The translations under genes and the position numbers were made by a program. This document shows, one piece after another, positions 1-7,973 of a stretch of DNA of 64,000 nucleotides (its first letter is position 1; every line of letters begins with the position of its first letter). The stretch lies in the NCBI RefSeq assembly GCF_030009775.1, contig NZ_JASCTH010000019.1, positions 108,118-172,117 of the forward strand, written 5' to 3'. This DNA is from Actinoplanes sandaracinus. Lineage in GTDB: Bacteria > Actinomycetota > Actinomycetes > Mycobacteriales > Micromonosporaceae. The notes beneath the pieces are model-generated. The model saw nothing but the letters and a program-made list of their open reading frames with translations. It was not told where the DNA came from and made no database searches.

Positions 1-43
1 CAATCATCGATGGGTGCGGATTTTCCCAGCCTCCCGGCAAGAT

Positions 44-793
44 ATGATCCACCCGTTCACTGGCTTGCAGCCGGCGCAGTTGCGTCGGCTGGTGCGCGTG
101 GTCGCTCGCCGCGGCGGTGACGCCATCGCTGACGGGCGCCCGGGCCGGCCATGGGCCCTGGACTTGTCGGATCGGGTCCTGCTGGTAGCCGTGTACTGGC
201 GTACAAACCTGACCATGCGTCAGATCGGTCCGCTGTTCGAGGTGTCGCACTCCGCGGCTCATAGGGTGATCGACACTGTCGGCCCGCTACTCGCGCTGGC
301 CCCCGTACACCGCCGTCCGAAAGGCCAGGTCGCGATCGTCGACGGCACGCTGATCCCGACCCGGGGTCACCGTCTCGCCGCGCAGAGCAAGAACTACCGC
401 TACTCGGCGAACCTGCAAGTCGCGATCGATGCGAACACCCGCCTGGTCATCGGTCTGGGCGATCCCCAGCCCGGCAACCGCAACGGCACCATCGTCTATC
501 GCAGCAGCGGCATCAATGAGCAACTGGCCGGCTGTGAAGTGATGGCCGACGGCGCCTACCGCGGCAACCCCGAAGTGATCATCCCGTACCGCAAACCCCG
601 CGACGGCAGCGAACTCCCGCCCTGGAAGCAGGACTACAACAGCGGACACCGCAAGATCCGCGCCCGCGTCGAACACGCCCTGGCCCGCCTGAAGACCTAC
701 AAGATCCTGCGCGACTACCGCCGCGCAGGCTCCACCCTCGCGGTCACCGCGGCCGGAATCGCCCACCTGCACAACATCGCTCTGGCCGGCTGA
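44..793 (+). CDS. IS5-type DDE transposase (DDE_Tnp_4)
   Basis: Transposase of about 249 residues. An N-terminal helix-turn-helix-like part (LTMRQIGPLFEVSHSAAHRV) precedes a DDE catalytic core: first Asp in IVDGTLIP, second in the GCEVMADGAYRG segment, and Glu in RARVEHALARLK. This is the arrangement of the small single-ORF IS5-group transposases common in actinomycetes. I chose the ATG at 44; an in-frame GTG at 14 is possible. The frame is intact to its stop. The left terminus of the element lies outside the window. The right end is probably near 820-850, where the sequence gttccgagttacgagaca follows the stop. Confidence 0.9.
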   Translation: MIHPFTGLQPAQLRRLVRVVARRGGDAIADGRPGRPWALDLSDRVLLVAVYWRTNLTMRQIGPLFEVSHSAAHRVIDTVGPLLALAPVHRRPKGQVAIVDGTLIPTRGHRLAAQSKNYRYSANLQVAIDANTRLVIGLGDPQPGNRNGTIVYRSSGINEQLAGCEVMADGAYRGNPEVIIPYRKPRDGSELPPWKQDYNSGHRKIRARVEHALARLKTYKILRDYRRAGSTLAVTAAGIAHLHNIALAG

Positions 794-811
794 CCTCACA
801 GCCGTTGCCAG

Positions 812-850
812 GCAACGCTTGTTCCGAGTTACGAGACATCTTTTAGGGGA
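812..850. mobile_element. Probable right terminus of the IS5-type element
   Basis: Just past the transposase stop lies cttgttccgagttacgagac followed by atctttta. A terminal inverted repeat is expected here, and a motif reading tctcgtaactcgg on the other strand is typical of related elements as I recall them. The matching left end is outside the window, so the repeat cannot be confirmed. Confidence 0.35.
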
Positions 851-939
851 AGACCGAGCGGCGAGGCGTCCGAAGTGGTGCGGTCAGCAGGTACGGACTC
901 CATCCCTGACGAGGTGATCCGCATGAGGAGAACGCCGGC

Positions 940-1421
940 GCCGACGGCTTTCCGAGTCAGCCTGACGGCCCGAGTGACGGTCGGGACCGGCGCCACCGCG
1001 TGCCGGCCATCGTTGCGCCCGTCCCGCCCACGGTGGAGTTCCCTCTCATCGGTGGCTGCACCGGGTTAGCACCTACCGGCGGCGGCCCATTCGCCTTCGA
1101 TTCGTCCGGCGCGTGGGTGGCGACCATTTTGTGAGCGGCGCGACTCCATGGGTTCGATCTCAAGCGGATCATTGTTTTCACGTCGGGAACATCGGGAGCA
1201 CAGCGAGCGGACCGACCTTTCGGCGAGATCGGTGATTGGCCATTCGCGTGTGGCGGGACTCTCGCCGCGTTCGTCGGCGGTGTTCTAGCCGACATGGTGA
1301 TCACCGTGCCCTCCTCGGCGGCGGCCGGCCACACGGCCGCGACGTCGCCGGCCACAGCACAGTCGGTGTCCTCGACCTCACGAGTGTCAGGGACTACACC
1401 ATCACCATCTGGGACAAATGA
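940..1421 (+). pseudogene. Possible decayed gene remnant next to the IS
   Basis: This stretch has no intact gene, but one frame reads like broken protein. From about 940 to 1131 it gives text ending GGGPFAFDSSGAWVATIL, then a TGA at 1132-1134. The same frame resumes with LHGFDLKRIIVFTSGTSG and continues past 1300. Another frame supplies a plausible C-terminus (VGVLDLTSVRDYTITIWDK) that ends at 1421. An in-frame stop plus a frameshift beside an insertion element suggests a degraded gene. I do not recognise the family. GC3 is lower than in neighbouring genes, and chance open frames are common in this DNA. Confidence 0.25.
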
Positions 1422-1543
1422 CCGGCGGAGGTCATCGCCGTGCTTCCGCCCCGGTCGACGTCGCCCCGGGTGCGCCGACACGCACCCGCGAGGGGTCGCT
1501 GGTGACCGCGCCCAGCCGAACCGGAGAACGGGGAAGGCGGGCG

Positions 1544-2461
1544 CTAGAGCGTCATGTGCAGGCGGATCGTGGTGCCGGAAGCGGTGGTGTGGATGCGGAC
1601 CAGGTCGCAGAGATGGTGCGCCAGCAGCAGGCCACGGCCGCCCTCGATGTGAGCCGGCGCCGGGATGCGGCCGGCCAGCGGATCGGCGAGGTGCCCGTGG
1701 TCGTCGATCTGGCAGACCAGGGTCCCCGGCTCCGTCCACATGGCCATCACTCCGCCGCCCGGAGTGTGCACGATGGTGTTCTCCGCGAGCTCGTTGGCGG
1801 CGGTGATCAGGTCGTCGGCCCGGGCCTCGGGCAGGCCAGCCCGGGCCGCGGACTCGGCGACGAACCGGCGGACCCGGCCCAGGTCGGTCGCTTCCGAGTA
1901 CGGCTGGCGCGCCGCCCCCGCCGGCACCGCGGGCAGCGGCTGATTGAACTGTGCCGCGGTGATGATCGGGTCGACGTAGGCCGGGCTGTCCTGCCGGCCG
2001 CCGTCGACGATCATCACCGGGTGGGTCTGCCAGGCGTCCCGCACGGCGGCCGCGTCGAGGCGACCGGCGTCGTACGGGCACAGGATGGCCGCGTCACGCC
2101 CGGTGAACACCGCGTTGATCAGGGCTTCGTGCTGGGCGCAGGCCGGATATTCGACCGCTGACCGGCCCGGCCAGATCGGCTCGCCGATGATCGACACTCG
2201 GCGGCCCGCGTGCGTGGCGGCGAACGCCAGCAGCACACCCGGGATGATCCGGCCGGGGTTCCGCCCGGCCACCGTCATGTCCGCGAAATCGACCGAGGCG
2301 GCCACGTCCGACAGGGAGTCCCGCAGGGCGGTGAGGTTGGGCCCGGGAACAGCGACCAGGACGGCGTCACCGGCCGCCACGGCGCCCCGGACGAACTTGG
2401 TCGTCGCGGTCAGATAGTCCTCGACACCCTCGTAGAGGAGCCCGGGATGGTCGAAACTCAT
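1544..2461 (-). CDS. MEDS-domain anti-sigma-type kinase (HATPase_c_2)
   Basis: A 305-residue protein. Residues 1-160 form a MEDS (DcmR-type sensory) domain, beginning MSFDHPGLLYEGVEDYL. Residues 175-305 form a GHKL ATPase of the RsbW/anti-sigma type. The N-box is in ITAANELAENTIVHTPGGG, the G1-like segment in QIDDHGHLADPL, and the glycine-rich lid in EGGRGLLLAHHLCDLV. The family binds and may phosphorylate an anti-anti-sigma partner. Its ATG overlaps the stop of the MEDS-STAS gene by four bases (ATGA), so the two are probably translationally coupled and may act as partners. It is the last gene of a four-gene minus-strand operon. Confidence 0.88.
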   Translation of the reverse strand: MSFDHPGLLYEGVEDYLTATTKFVRGAVAAGDAVLVAVPGPNLTALRDSLSDVAASVDFADMTVAGRNPGRIIPGVLLAFAATHAGRRVSIIGEPIWPGRSAVEYPACAQHEALINAVFTGRDAAILCPYDAGRLDAAAVRDAWQTHPVMIVDGGRQDSPAYVDPIITAAQFNQPLPAVPAGAARQPYSEATDLGRVRRFVAESAARAGLPEARADDLITAANELAENTIVHTPGGGVMAMWTEPGTLVCQIDDHGHLADPLAGRIPAPAHIEGGRGLLLAHHLCDLVRIHTTASGTTIRLHMTL

Positions 2462-3318
2462 GCGGCCTCCACCGTGAGACCGGCGACCGCGTCGGCGCCG
2501 TGAAAGGCGAGCAGTCGCCGCAGACTGGGTGAGGAGCCGGTCACCCGCACGCGCGAGGCGCCGGCGGCCGCCATCAGGATCCGCATGGCGGCGGCGTCGG
2601 CGAACGCCAGCTCCGAGACGTCGACCGTCAGGGGCCGCCCGTCCGCGGGGGTGTCGTCGGCCAGCCGCTCCAGCACCGCCCGCAGGGCCTGCCGGTTGGA
2701 CAGGTCCGCCTCGCCCCGCAGCCGCACACCGGGCGGGTCGAAGGTCCGGATGAACCGCAGGGCGGGGTCCTCCTCCGGGTCGGCGCCGGGCTCCACCGAG
2801 GCCGGATGCGCCCGGTTCACCCGCTCCATGTCGATGGCGCTGAACAGGCGCCGGTCGTAGACGCAGATCGCCATCGCGCCCCCGTCGGCGAACACCCGGT
2901 TCACATTCGCCTCGTACCAGGCCAGATCGTCGGCGCCGGGGACCGGCCGGGCCGCCCACGACATGTCACCGATCGCCCGCAGGCCGCGGTAGCCGTCGGC
3001 CTGGGCCCGGCCGGCCTCGGTGCGCCAGCCCGCCATCGTCACCTCAGGATCGAAGGTCCCGGACGCCAGATAGGCCTGCTCGGGTGTCGCCATCACCAGC
3101 TGGCCACGAGCCAGTGCCGGGTGCGCGTTCACGCCTGCGGCGACCAGGTCGCCGGCGAGCCCGTCCGGATCGGGACCGAGGTAGAGAATCCGGTCGCTCT
3201 CGCGAAGGCCGGCGCTGATGTATGTCGCCAGACAGCGGACCCTGGTCTCATCGTCGCCGATGACGACGCAGGCATGATCGCCAGGGCGAAGACGATCGAG
3301 CATCCCCGCCTCGATCAT
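2458..3318 (-). CDS. MEDS-STAS protein (anti-anti-sigma-like)
   Basis: A 286-residue protein with an N-terminal MEDS domain (about 5-185; GDHACVVIGDDETRVRCLA) and a C-terminal STAS domain (about 195-286; RLRGEADLSNRQALRAVLER and LTVDVSELAFADAAAMRIL). STAS proteins bind anti-sigma kinases in partner switching. The phosphoacceptor segment that usually reads D-S-[ST]-G-L is D-A-A-A-M here, so the usual serine is absent. The ATG at 3318 (MIEAGMLDRL) is preferred, although the frame is open further upstream into the kinase gene. The stop overlaps the next gene's start by four bases. Confidence 0.85.
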   Translation of the reverse strand: MIEAGMLDRLRPGDHACVVIGDDETRVRCLATYISAGLRESDRILYLGPDPDGLAGDLVAAGVNAHPALARGQLVMATPEQAYLASGTFDPEVTMAGWRTEAGRAQADGYRGLRAIGDMSWAARPVPGADDLAWYEANVNRVFADGGAMAICVYDRRLFSAIDMERVNRAHPASVEPGADPEEDPALRFIRTFDPPGVRLRGEADLSNRQALRAVLERLADDTPADGRPLTVDVSELAFADAAAMRILMAAAGASRVRVTGSSPSLRRLLAFHGADAVAGLTVEAA

Positions 3319-3358
3319 GACCACTCCCCCGGCTTGCCGCTGTGCACGTCCCGGCATT

Positions 3359-4834
3359 CTATCCGCCCTCATCCAGCGGCACATCCGGCCGGATGTCCGG
3401 CCCCGGAAGGGTGAAGACGAACCCGGCGCCGCCGTCGTGGGACGTGTCGAGGCGGATGGTCCCGCCATGGTGTTCGACGACCCGCTTGCAGATGGCCAGG
3501 CCGATGCCGGTGCCGGTGTACTGCTCCCGGCCGTGCAGCCGCTGGAAGATCACGAAGATCTTCTCGGCGAACTGCGGGTCGATGCCGATGCCGTTGTCCC
3601 GGACCGTGAAGGTCCACAGCTCACCCTCGGACGTGGCGGTGACGGTCACGTGCGGCTGCCGGTCGGGGTGGCGGAACTTGACGGCGTTGGAGAACAGGTT
3701 CTGCCACAGCATCATCAGCAGCGTCGGATCTCCGGGCACGGTCGGCAGCTCCGGACAGTCGATGCCCGCCCCGTTCTGCTCGATCGTCAACGCGGCGGCC
3801 TGTTCCACGATCTCGTTCAGGTCGACCGGCCGGCGACCGTCGTAGACCCGCCCGATCCGGGAGAACGTGAGCAGGTCGTTGATCAGCCGCTGCATCCGGG
3901 TGGCGCCGTCCACGGCGAAGGAGATGTACTGCTGGGCCCGGTCGTCGAGGGAATCCGCGTACCGGCGCTGGAGCATCTGGCAGAACGACGCCACCTTGCG
4001 CAGCGGCTCCTGCAGGTCATGCGAGGCGACGTAGGCGAACTGCTCCAGGTCGGCGTTGGAACGGGCCAGCGCGTCCCGGGCCTCACCGGTGGCGACGAGC
4101 ACCTCGACCAGGCGGCCACGCATCGCCTCGACGTCCCGGCCGACCGCGGCGATGTCGGCCGGGCCGCCCGGGACCAGCGGGCGGTCGAAGTCGCCGGCGG
4201 CCACGGTCCGCGCCGCGGCGCCGAGCCGCCCGAGCGGGCGCACCACCACGACCCGTAGCAGAACGGCGATCGCGGCGACCGCCACCAGCAGCAGGACGGC
4301 CAGTCCGATGAAGACGGCGTTACGCACCTGCCGGGAACTGTCGAGCGCCGCCCGTCCCCGCGCCCGCTCCTCGACGAGCAACGCGTCGAGAGCGGTCACC
4401 TGCTCCCGGACCCCGGCGAAAGAGTCGGCGCCGGTGTCGACGGCGGGCTCCGCGGTGTCCCGCTGCCACTGCGCGGCCTGCCGCTCCACCCGGTCGAGCG
4501 CGGCGAGCAGATCCTGTTCCTCCGCGAGCAGGGAACGAATCCGGCCGGCCGCGTCCCGCTCGGCGGCGACACCCTGCCGGTACGGCTCCAGCAGCTCGGC
4601 CCGCCCGCTGAGCGAGAAGGCCCGCACGCCGGACGCCTGGTCGCGCAGCGCCGCGTCGAGTTCCACCACCGCGGTCCGGGCAGGCGAGATGCGGTCGCTC
4701 AGCCGGTTCGACACCGCTGTCGTGTCGGCCAGCACACTGGCGCCCAGCACGCTCCCGGCCACGATCAGCAGCACCATCGTCGCCAGCACGGAAGCGAACC
4801 ACGCCTGGGTGGTCCATCGGGTCGCCGATGTCAC
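3359..4834 (-). CDS. CHASE3/HAMP sensor histidine kinase
   Basis: A 491-residue membrane histidine kinase. TM1 lies near residues 10-33, followed by an extracytoplasmic CHASE3-like helical sensor (to about 165), TM2 (VFIGLAVLLLVAVAAIAVLL), a HAMP linker, a HisKA dimerisation domain with the phospho-His in ASHDLQEPLRKVASF, and a HATPase domain (N-box NLFSNAVKF, G1 DNGIGI, G2 GTGIGLAICKRVVEHHGG). It resembles the bacteriophytochrome-type HWE-free kinases that control light or stress partner switching. The start is a GTG overlapping the stop of the upstream acetyltransferase gene (GTGA). No response regulator is adjacent; the downstream MEDS proteins are the likely output. Confidence 0.88.
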   Translation of the reverse strand: MTSATRWTTQAWFASVLATMVLLIVAGSVLGASVLADTTAVSNRLSDRISPARTAVVELDAALRDQASGVRAFSLSGRAELLEPYRQGVAAERDAAGRIRSLLAEEQDLLAALDRVERQAAQWQRDTAEPAVDTGADSFAGVREQVTALDALLVEERARGRAALDSSRQVRNAVFIGLAVLLLVAVAAIAVLLRVVVVRPLGRLGAAARTVAAGDFDRPLVPGGPADIAAVGRDVEAMRGRLVEVLVATGEARDALARSNADLEQFAYVASHDLQEPLRKVASFCQMLQRRYADSLDDRAQQYISFAVDGATRMQRLINDLLTFSRIGRVYDGRRPVDLNEIVEQAAALTIEQNGAGIDCPELPTVPGDPTLLMMLWQNLFSNAVKFRHPDRQPHVTVTATSEGELWTFTVRDNGIGIDPQFAEKIFVIFQRLHGREQYTGTGIGLAICKRVVEHHGGTIRLDTSHDGGAGFVFTLPGPDIRPDVPLDEGG

Positions 4835-5571
4835 AGGGGCACCGTACGCGATGCCGAAACCCGGTAGTGGTAGCCGTGCGAGTGGGTGAAGCCGGCCTTC
4901 CCGTAGAGCCGCCGCGCCCCCTCGTTGTCCGCCTCCACCTGCAGATACATCAGATCCGCACGATGGGTGACCGACCACTCCGCGCCGGCCCGCAGGATCG
5001 CGGCGGCGAATCCCCGGCGCCGGAACCGCGGCTCGGTGGCCATGCAGTACACCCCGGTGAGCCCGTCTCCCGCGACGAACAGCCCGAGGGCGGCGGTCCG
5101 GCCGTCCACGGTGACCGACGCGTACCCGGTGGGCAGCCGCATCCGGGCGAGGACGAGATCGCTGACCGCCAGGTTCGCGTAGGCGTCGCGCCATCCCGGC
5201 GTCAGCCCGGCGGTGATCTCGACGGCCGGCCCGGCCGGCGCCCGGGACACGACCTCGGCGGCCGGGGCGGTCAGCACCAGTGTCGGCGCCTCGTGCCGGT
5301 AGCCCCGCGCCGCCAGCGCCGCGTCCAGCGCGGTGTGCTGCCCTGCCGGGCTGATCTGCACGGTCACCGGAAGGTCACGACCGGCATAGAACGCCTCGAC
5401 AGCGTCGATCGTCTCCTCGGGCCGCGTGTCCGGTGCGGGTGGCAACGCGGAGTTGTTGCGGCGCTTGGTGACACCCGGCGTGTGCCGCAGCAGCCAGCCC
5501 CCGGCCTGCTCAGTGTGGGCGGACGGCCACGCGGTGACCGCGTGGCGCTCGACCTTCGCGACGCTCGTCAT
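4831..5571 (-). CDS. GNAT family N-acetyltransferase
   Basis: A 246-residue acetyltransferase, first gene of the minus-strand signalling operon. The acetyl-CoA-binding motif A is EPRFRRRGFAAAILRAGAEW (R-x-x-G-x-A type), followed by LQVEADNEGARRLYGKAGF, the usual GNAT C-terminal strand-helix. The N-terminal half (residues 1-120) is a second, degenerate GNAT-like lobe, as in two-lobed family members. The substrate cannot be told. The ATG at 5571 gives the conventional N-terminus. The promoter probably lies in the short divergent gap before 5632. Confidence 0.85.
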   Translation of the reverse strand: MTSVAKVERHAVTAWPSAHTEQAGGWLLRHTPGVTKRRNNSALPPAPDTRPEETIDAVEAFYAGRDLPVTVQISPAGQHTALDAALAARGYRHEAPTLVLTAPAAEVVSRAPAGPAVEITAGLTPGWRDAYANLAVSDLVLARMRLPTGYASVTVDGRTAALGLFVAGDGLTGVYCMATEPRFRRRGFAAAILRAGAEWSVTHRADLMYLQVEADNEGARRLYGKAGFTHSHGYHYRVSASRTVPL

Positions 5572-5631
5572 GATCGACGATCTTATGGGTCAGCGTCCGT
5601 GCCGCTTCCGGGCGTCGGCTACCTTGAGCCC

Positions 5632-6396
5632 GTGCCGCAGGTCGACGACTCCCCCGATGCGCTGCCCGCCTGGCTCCTGTGGCCGGTCCGGGCGATCGCG
5701 GTCGTCGTCGTCCTCCCGTTCCGGCTCGCCGGCGCCGCCCTCACCGCCGCCGGCCGGTTCCTGAGCCGCTATCTGGTCACCCCGCTCGCCTGGCTCTGCC
5801 ACCACGTCATCGTGATTCCCGCCGCCTGGCTGTGGCAGCACCTGGTGGTCATCCCAGCGACCTGGGCGTGGCACCACCTCGTGGTCGTCCCGCTGGCCTG
5901 GCTGTGGCGCACCCTGCTGCTGCCGTCCGCTCGCCTGCTCGGCAGGGTACTGGTCAAGGTGACCGGCTGGATGGTGGCGATCCCGGTCATCCTGATCGGC
6001 GTACCCGTGATGTGGCTCGGGGAGCACGCGCTGGTCCCCGGAGCGCGCCTGTTCCACCGCTGGATCCTGCGCCCGCTCGGCCTCGCGATCGCCGCCACCG
6101 CCGGATTCCTCTGGACCCGGCTCCTCGTCCCCGCCGCCCGGGCGATCACCTGGTTCCTCCGGCTCGGCTGGGAGGGCACGTCCTGGCTGTTCCGGCAGCT
6201 CTACCGCTACCTGCTGCGCCCCATCGGCCTCGCCGCCGCGTTCGTGTGGCGTCACACCTTCGGCGCCCTCTTGCGAGCGCTCGCCCACGTCTGGCGCACG
6301 CTCGTCACCCCGGCCGGCCGCTGGATCCGCGACGAGATCCTCCGCCCGGCGGGCGCCGCTGTCCGGTCCGTGCTCGCTTCCCTCGGCCTCCGATAA
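5632..6396 (+). CDS. Trp-rich repeat membrane protein, unknown function
   Basis: A 254-residue protein of unknown family. The likely start is the GTG at 5632 (VPQVDDSPDALPAWLLW), because upstream sequence in this frame lies inside the opposing acetyltransferase gene. After a hydrophobic segment (AIAVVVVLPFRLAGAAL) comes a tandem repeat of about 14 residues built on P-[AL]-[AT]-W-x-[WC]-[QHR]-H-[LV]-[VI]-V-[IV] (for example IPAAWLWQHLVV, then IPATWAWHHLVV, then VPLAWLWRTLLL). Further hydrophobic, Trp/Arg-punctuated blocks follow. It looks like a polytopic or re-entrant membrane protein made by internal duplication. No catalytic motif is visible. Confidence 0.7.
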   Translation: MPQVDDSPDALPAWLLWPVRAIAVVVVLPFRLAGAALTAAGRFLSRYLVTPLAWLCHHVIVIPAAWLWQHLVVIPATWAWHHLVVVPLAWLWRTLLLPSARLLGRVLVKVTGWMVAIPVILIGVPVMWLGEHALVPGARLFHRWILRPLGLAIAATAGFLWTRLLVPAARAITWFLRLGWEGTSWLFRQLYRYLLRPIGLAAAFVWRHTFGALLRALAHVWRTLVTPAGRWIRDEILRPAGAAVRSVLASLGLR

Positions 6397-6833
6397 ACGC
6401 GCATCCGGTACGCATAACCACCCTTCCCCACCGCACCGGCCCCGCCCCGGGCTACCCCGCGACGGGGCTGCCGGGCACGGCCGCCACGCGCGTTTCGGGC
6501 TGAGGCGGCTGGTCACCGTGCACCCGCGACGGCCCGCCCACGACCGTGCCGAGCCGGCTACCGGCACCCATGACCGGCCCGAAGCGTCCACCACCGATCG
6601 GCCGTTCCTCCGGCCGGCCGACACCCCGGCCAGGCGCATTTTCCCGGCCAGCCGCCGCCCGGGCCAGCCGCCGTGCACGCGCGGGTGACCTCTCCTATCG
6701 GCCGGGGACGTGCGGTGAGGCGTGCGGACAGCGCGCTGATGGACGGGCCTGGGATGGGGAGCACTGCACAGCAGACGCCCGGCTCGTACCTATCTTTGCG
6801 AGCCTCCCGAGCGGGTGGCATGGGGAGGAAGCC
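6397..6833. other. Intergenic region, 437 bp
   Basis: No convincing gene. It is Pro/Arg-coding-like GC-rich sequence in all frames. It includes ctaccccgcgacgggg near 6451, which loosely resembles segments near 17107 and 48986. The promoter of the small gene at 6834 presumably lies in the last 150 bases. Confidence 0.4.
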
Positions 6834-7052
6834 ATGTCCGAGATCGCGAACAACCCGGCGCCAGACAGACCGAGTGGTGAGCCGTCGGGCAGAGGCCCTG
6901 ACGACGTCGGCAGACTTCTCGTGGTGGTCAACGCGGCTTTGGTCGGTATTCCGGCCGCCTATGCCGTGTCCCACTCGCTGGCCGTGACCGTACTCGCCGC
7001 GGTGCTCGCGGTGGTCCTGGCCCTCGCGTGCCTGGCACGCCGGAACGGATAG
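6834..7052 (+). CDS. Small two-helix membrane protein
   Basis: A 72-residue protein with a polar N-terminus (MSEIANNPAPDRPSGEPSG) and two predicted transmembrane helices: LLVVVNAALVGIPAAYAV and LAVTVLAAVLAVVLALACLA, ending in a positive RRNG tail. A strong ribosome-binding site (ggggagg) sits just before the ATG at 6834, which fixes the start. The function is unknown. It lies upstream of a folded leader and an ECF sigma gene on the same strand, but a hairpin separates them. Confidence 0.65.
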   Translation: MSEIANNPAPDRPSGEPSGRGPDDVGRLLVVVNAALVGIPAAYAVSHSLAVTVLAAVLAVVLALACLARRNG

Positions 7053-7117
7053 TTCGGCCTCGCGAGAGTTCGCTGTGCCGTTGCACACCGGAGCCACGGC
7101 GCGTACCTAACTAGATA

Positions 7118-7169
7118 AGAGCGCCAATGGCCGGGGCGCCAACCCCGGCCCTCGCTTCCAGGGCGCTCT
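7118..7169 (+). ncRNA. Nested-hairpin leader upstream of ECF sigma gene
   Basis: Two nested stems are visible. An outer pair agagcgcc (7118-7125) / ggcgctct (7162-7169) encloses a perfect inner pair ggccgggg (7129-7136) / ccccggcc (7143-7150) with a 6-base loop. The run cttctctattg follows, then a very strong Shine-Dalgarno (aggagga) at 7193-7199. It could be a terminator/attenuator after the 6834-7052 gene or a structured cis-regulatory leader of the sigma operon. The side-loop after the inner stem is unlike a simple terminator. Confidence 0.5.
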
Positions 7170-7202
7170 CTTCTCTATTGATGTCCGGTTTCAGGAGGAA
7201 AA

Positions 7203-7346
7203 ATGCAGTACCTCACGATCCACCCCCAGCCACCCAATGATCGGAGCAGCCCGGCATGTCCGAGCCTGGAAACATGGAGAACCAGCTCACCCCCGGTGAG
7301 CTGGAAGCGTTCGTTTCGTGCTTCAAGAAGAACTTCCACCCATTGA
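7203..7346 (+). CDS. Possible 47-codon leader ORF before ECF sigma gene
   Basis: The best Shine-Dalgarno in this region (aggaggaaaa) points to the ATG at 7203, not to the sigma start at 7256. The frame (MQYLTIHPQPPNDRSSPACP...) runs 47 codons and overlaps the first 90 bases of the sigma gene in another frame. It may be a translated leader that controls sigma translation. Alternatively the sigma gene may use a different start. Coding character is weak. Confidence 0.3.
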   Translation: MQYLTIHPQPPNDRSSPACPSLETWRTSSPPVSWKRSFRASRRTSTH

Positions 7347-7807
7347 CCTGGTTTGTGATCAGGGCGGGCGCATCAGTCACCGAGGCCCCCGACGTCGTCC
7401 AGGAGGCGATGCTGGCGGCGCTGAAGAGTTGGGCGACCGTCCAGAATCCCCGCGCGTTCCTCCACACCGCCGCGCTCCGGATCCTGCACCGCAGGTGGGA
7501 CAAGGCGAAGCAGGAGCACGCCGCCCATCAGCGGATCGCACAGGAGACATCGGCCACGGCCTTCGATATGCGCCTGGACGTCAACGTGAACCTGGACGTC
7601 GCCGATGTGCTGAGCCTGCTGCGGGAACTGCCACAAGCCCAGCGCGAGGCGTTCGCACTGCACGCCGACGGCTTCACGCCGCCCGAGATCGCCGAGATCA
7701 CCGGGCAGAAGGCGTCGACCGCGCGCTCCAACGTGCGTCACGCCCGGCAGAAACTCCTCCGCATGATCGAAGAGTCGACCAGGAAGGAGGCAGGAGATGG
7801 ACCATGA
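7256..7807 (+). CDS. ECF-type RNA polymerase sigma factor
   Basis: A 183-residue sigma-70 family protein. Region 2 spans about 25-90 (APDVVQEAMLAALKSW, NPRAFLHTAALRILHRRW, the latter matching the usual 2.3-2.4 helix). Region 4 spans about 115-170 (LRELPQAQREAFALHADGFT, PPEIAEITGQKASTARSNV, then RHARQKLLRMI). The length and two-domain form are typical of ECF sigma factors. No zinc-finger anti-sigma gene follows; instead a 58-residue acidic protein overlaps its 3' end. The assigned ATG at 7256 has only a weak upstream ribosome-binding site, unlike the short ORF before it. Confidence 0.85.
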   Translation: MSEPGNMENQLTPGELEAFVSCFKKNFHPLTWFVIRAGASVTEAPDVVQEAMLAALKSWATVQNPRAFLHTAALRILHRRWDKAKQEHAAHQRIAQETSATAFDMRLDVNVNLDVADVLSLLRELPQAQREAFALHADGFTPPEIAEITGQKASTARSNVRHARQKLLRMIEESTRKEAGDGP

Positions 7808-7973
7808 CACCGACCACGAGCGCACGCTCGACGGTCTGCTCGACCGGGCGACCGAGTCGGCGCTGATGTCCCTCGACGCCACGGTCGATGTCGAGCAGCG
7901 ACTGCGGGACCTGTTCCGCCAGGCCGGCATAGACCCCGACCGCGTACCGGACGACGACAAGCACTCTCGATAG
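7797..7973 (+). CDS. Small acidic protein overlapping the sigma gene
   Basis: A 58-residue protein (MDHDTDHERTLDGLLDRATE...) beginning inside the 3' end of the sigma gene (11-base overlap) with a good Shine-Dalgarno (ggaaggaggcaggag). It is acidic and helical, with no Cys and no membrane segment. Tight coupling suggests a functional partner of the sigma factor, perhaps a small anti-sigma or adaptor protein. That is inference from position only. Confidence 0.6.
   Translation: MDHDTDHERTLDGLLDRATESALMSLDATVDVEQRLRDLFRQAGIDPDRVPDDDKHSR

Noticed and set aside
4828..5631. Upstream extension of the Trp-rich membrane protein frame
   Set aside because: It overlaps the acetyltransferase gene antisense; GTG 5632 gives the natural N-terminus.
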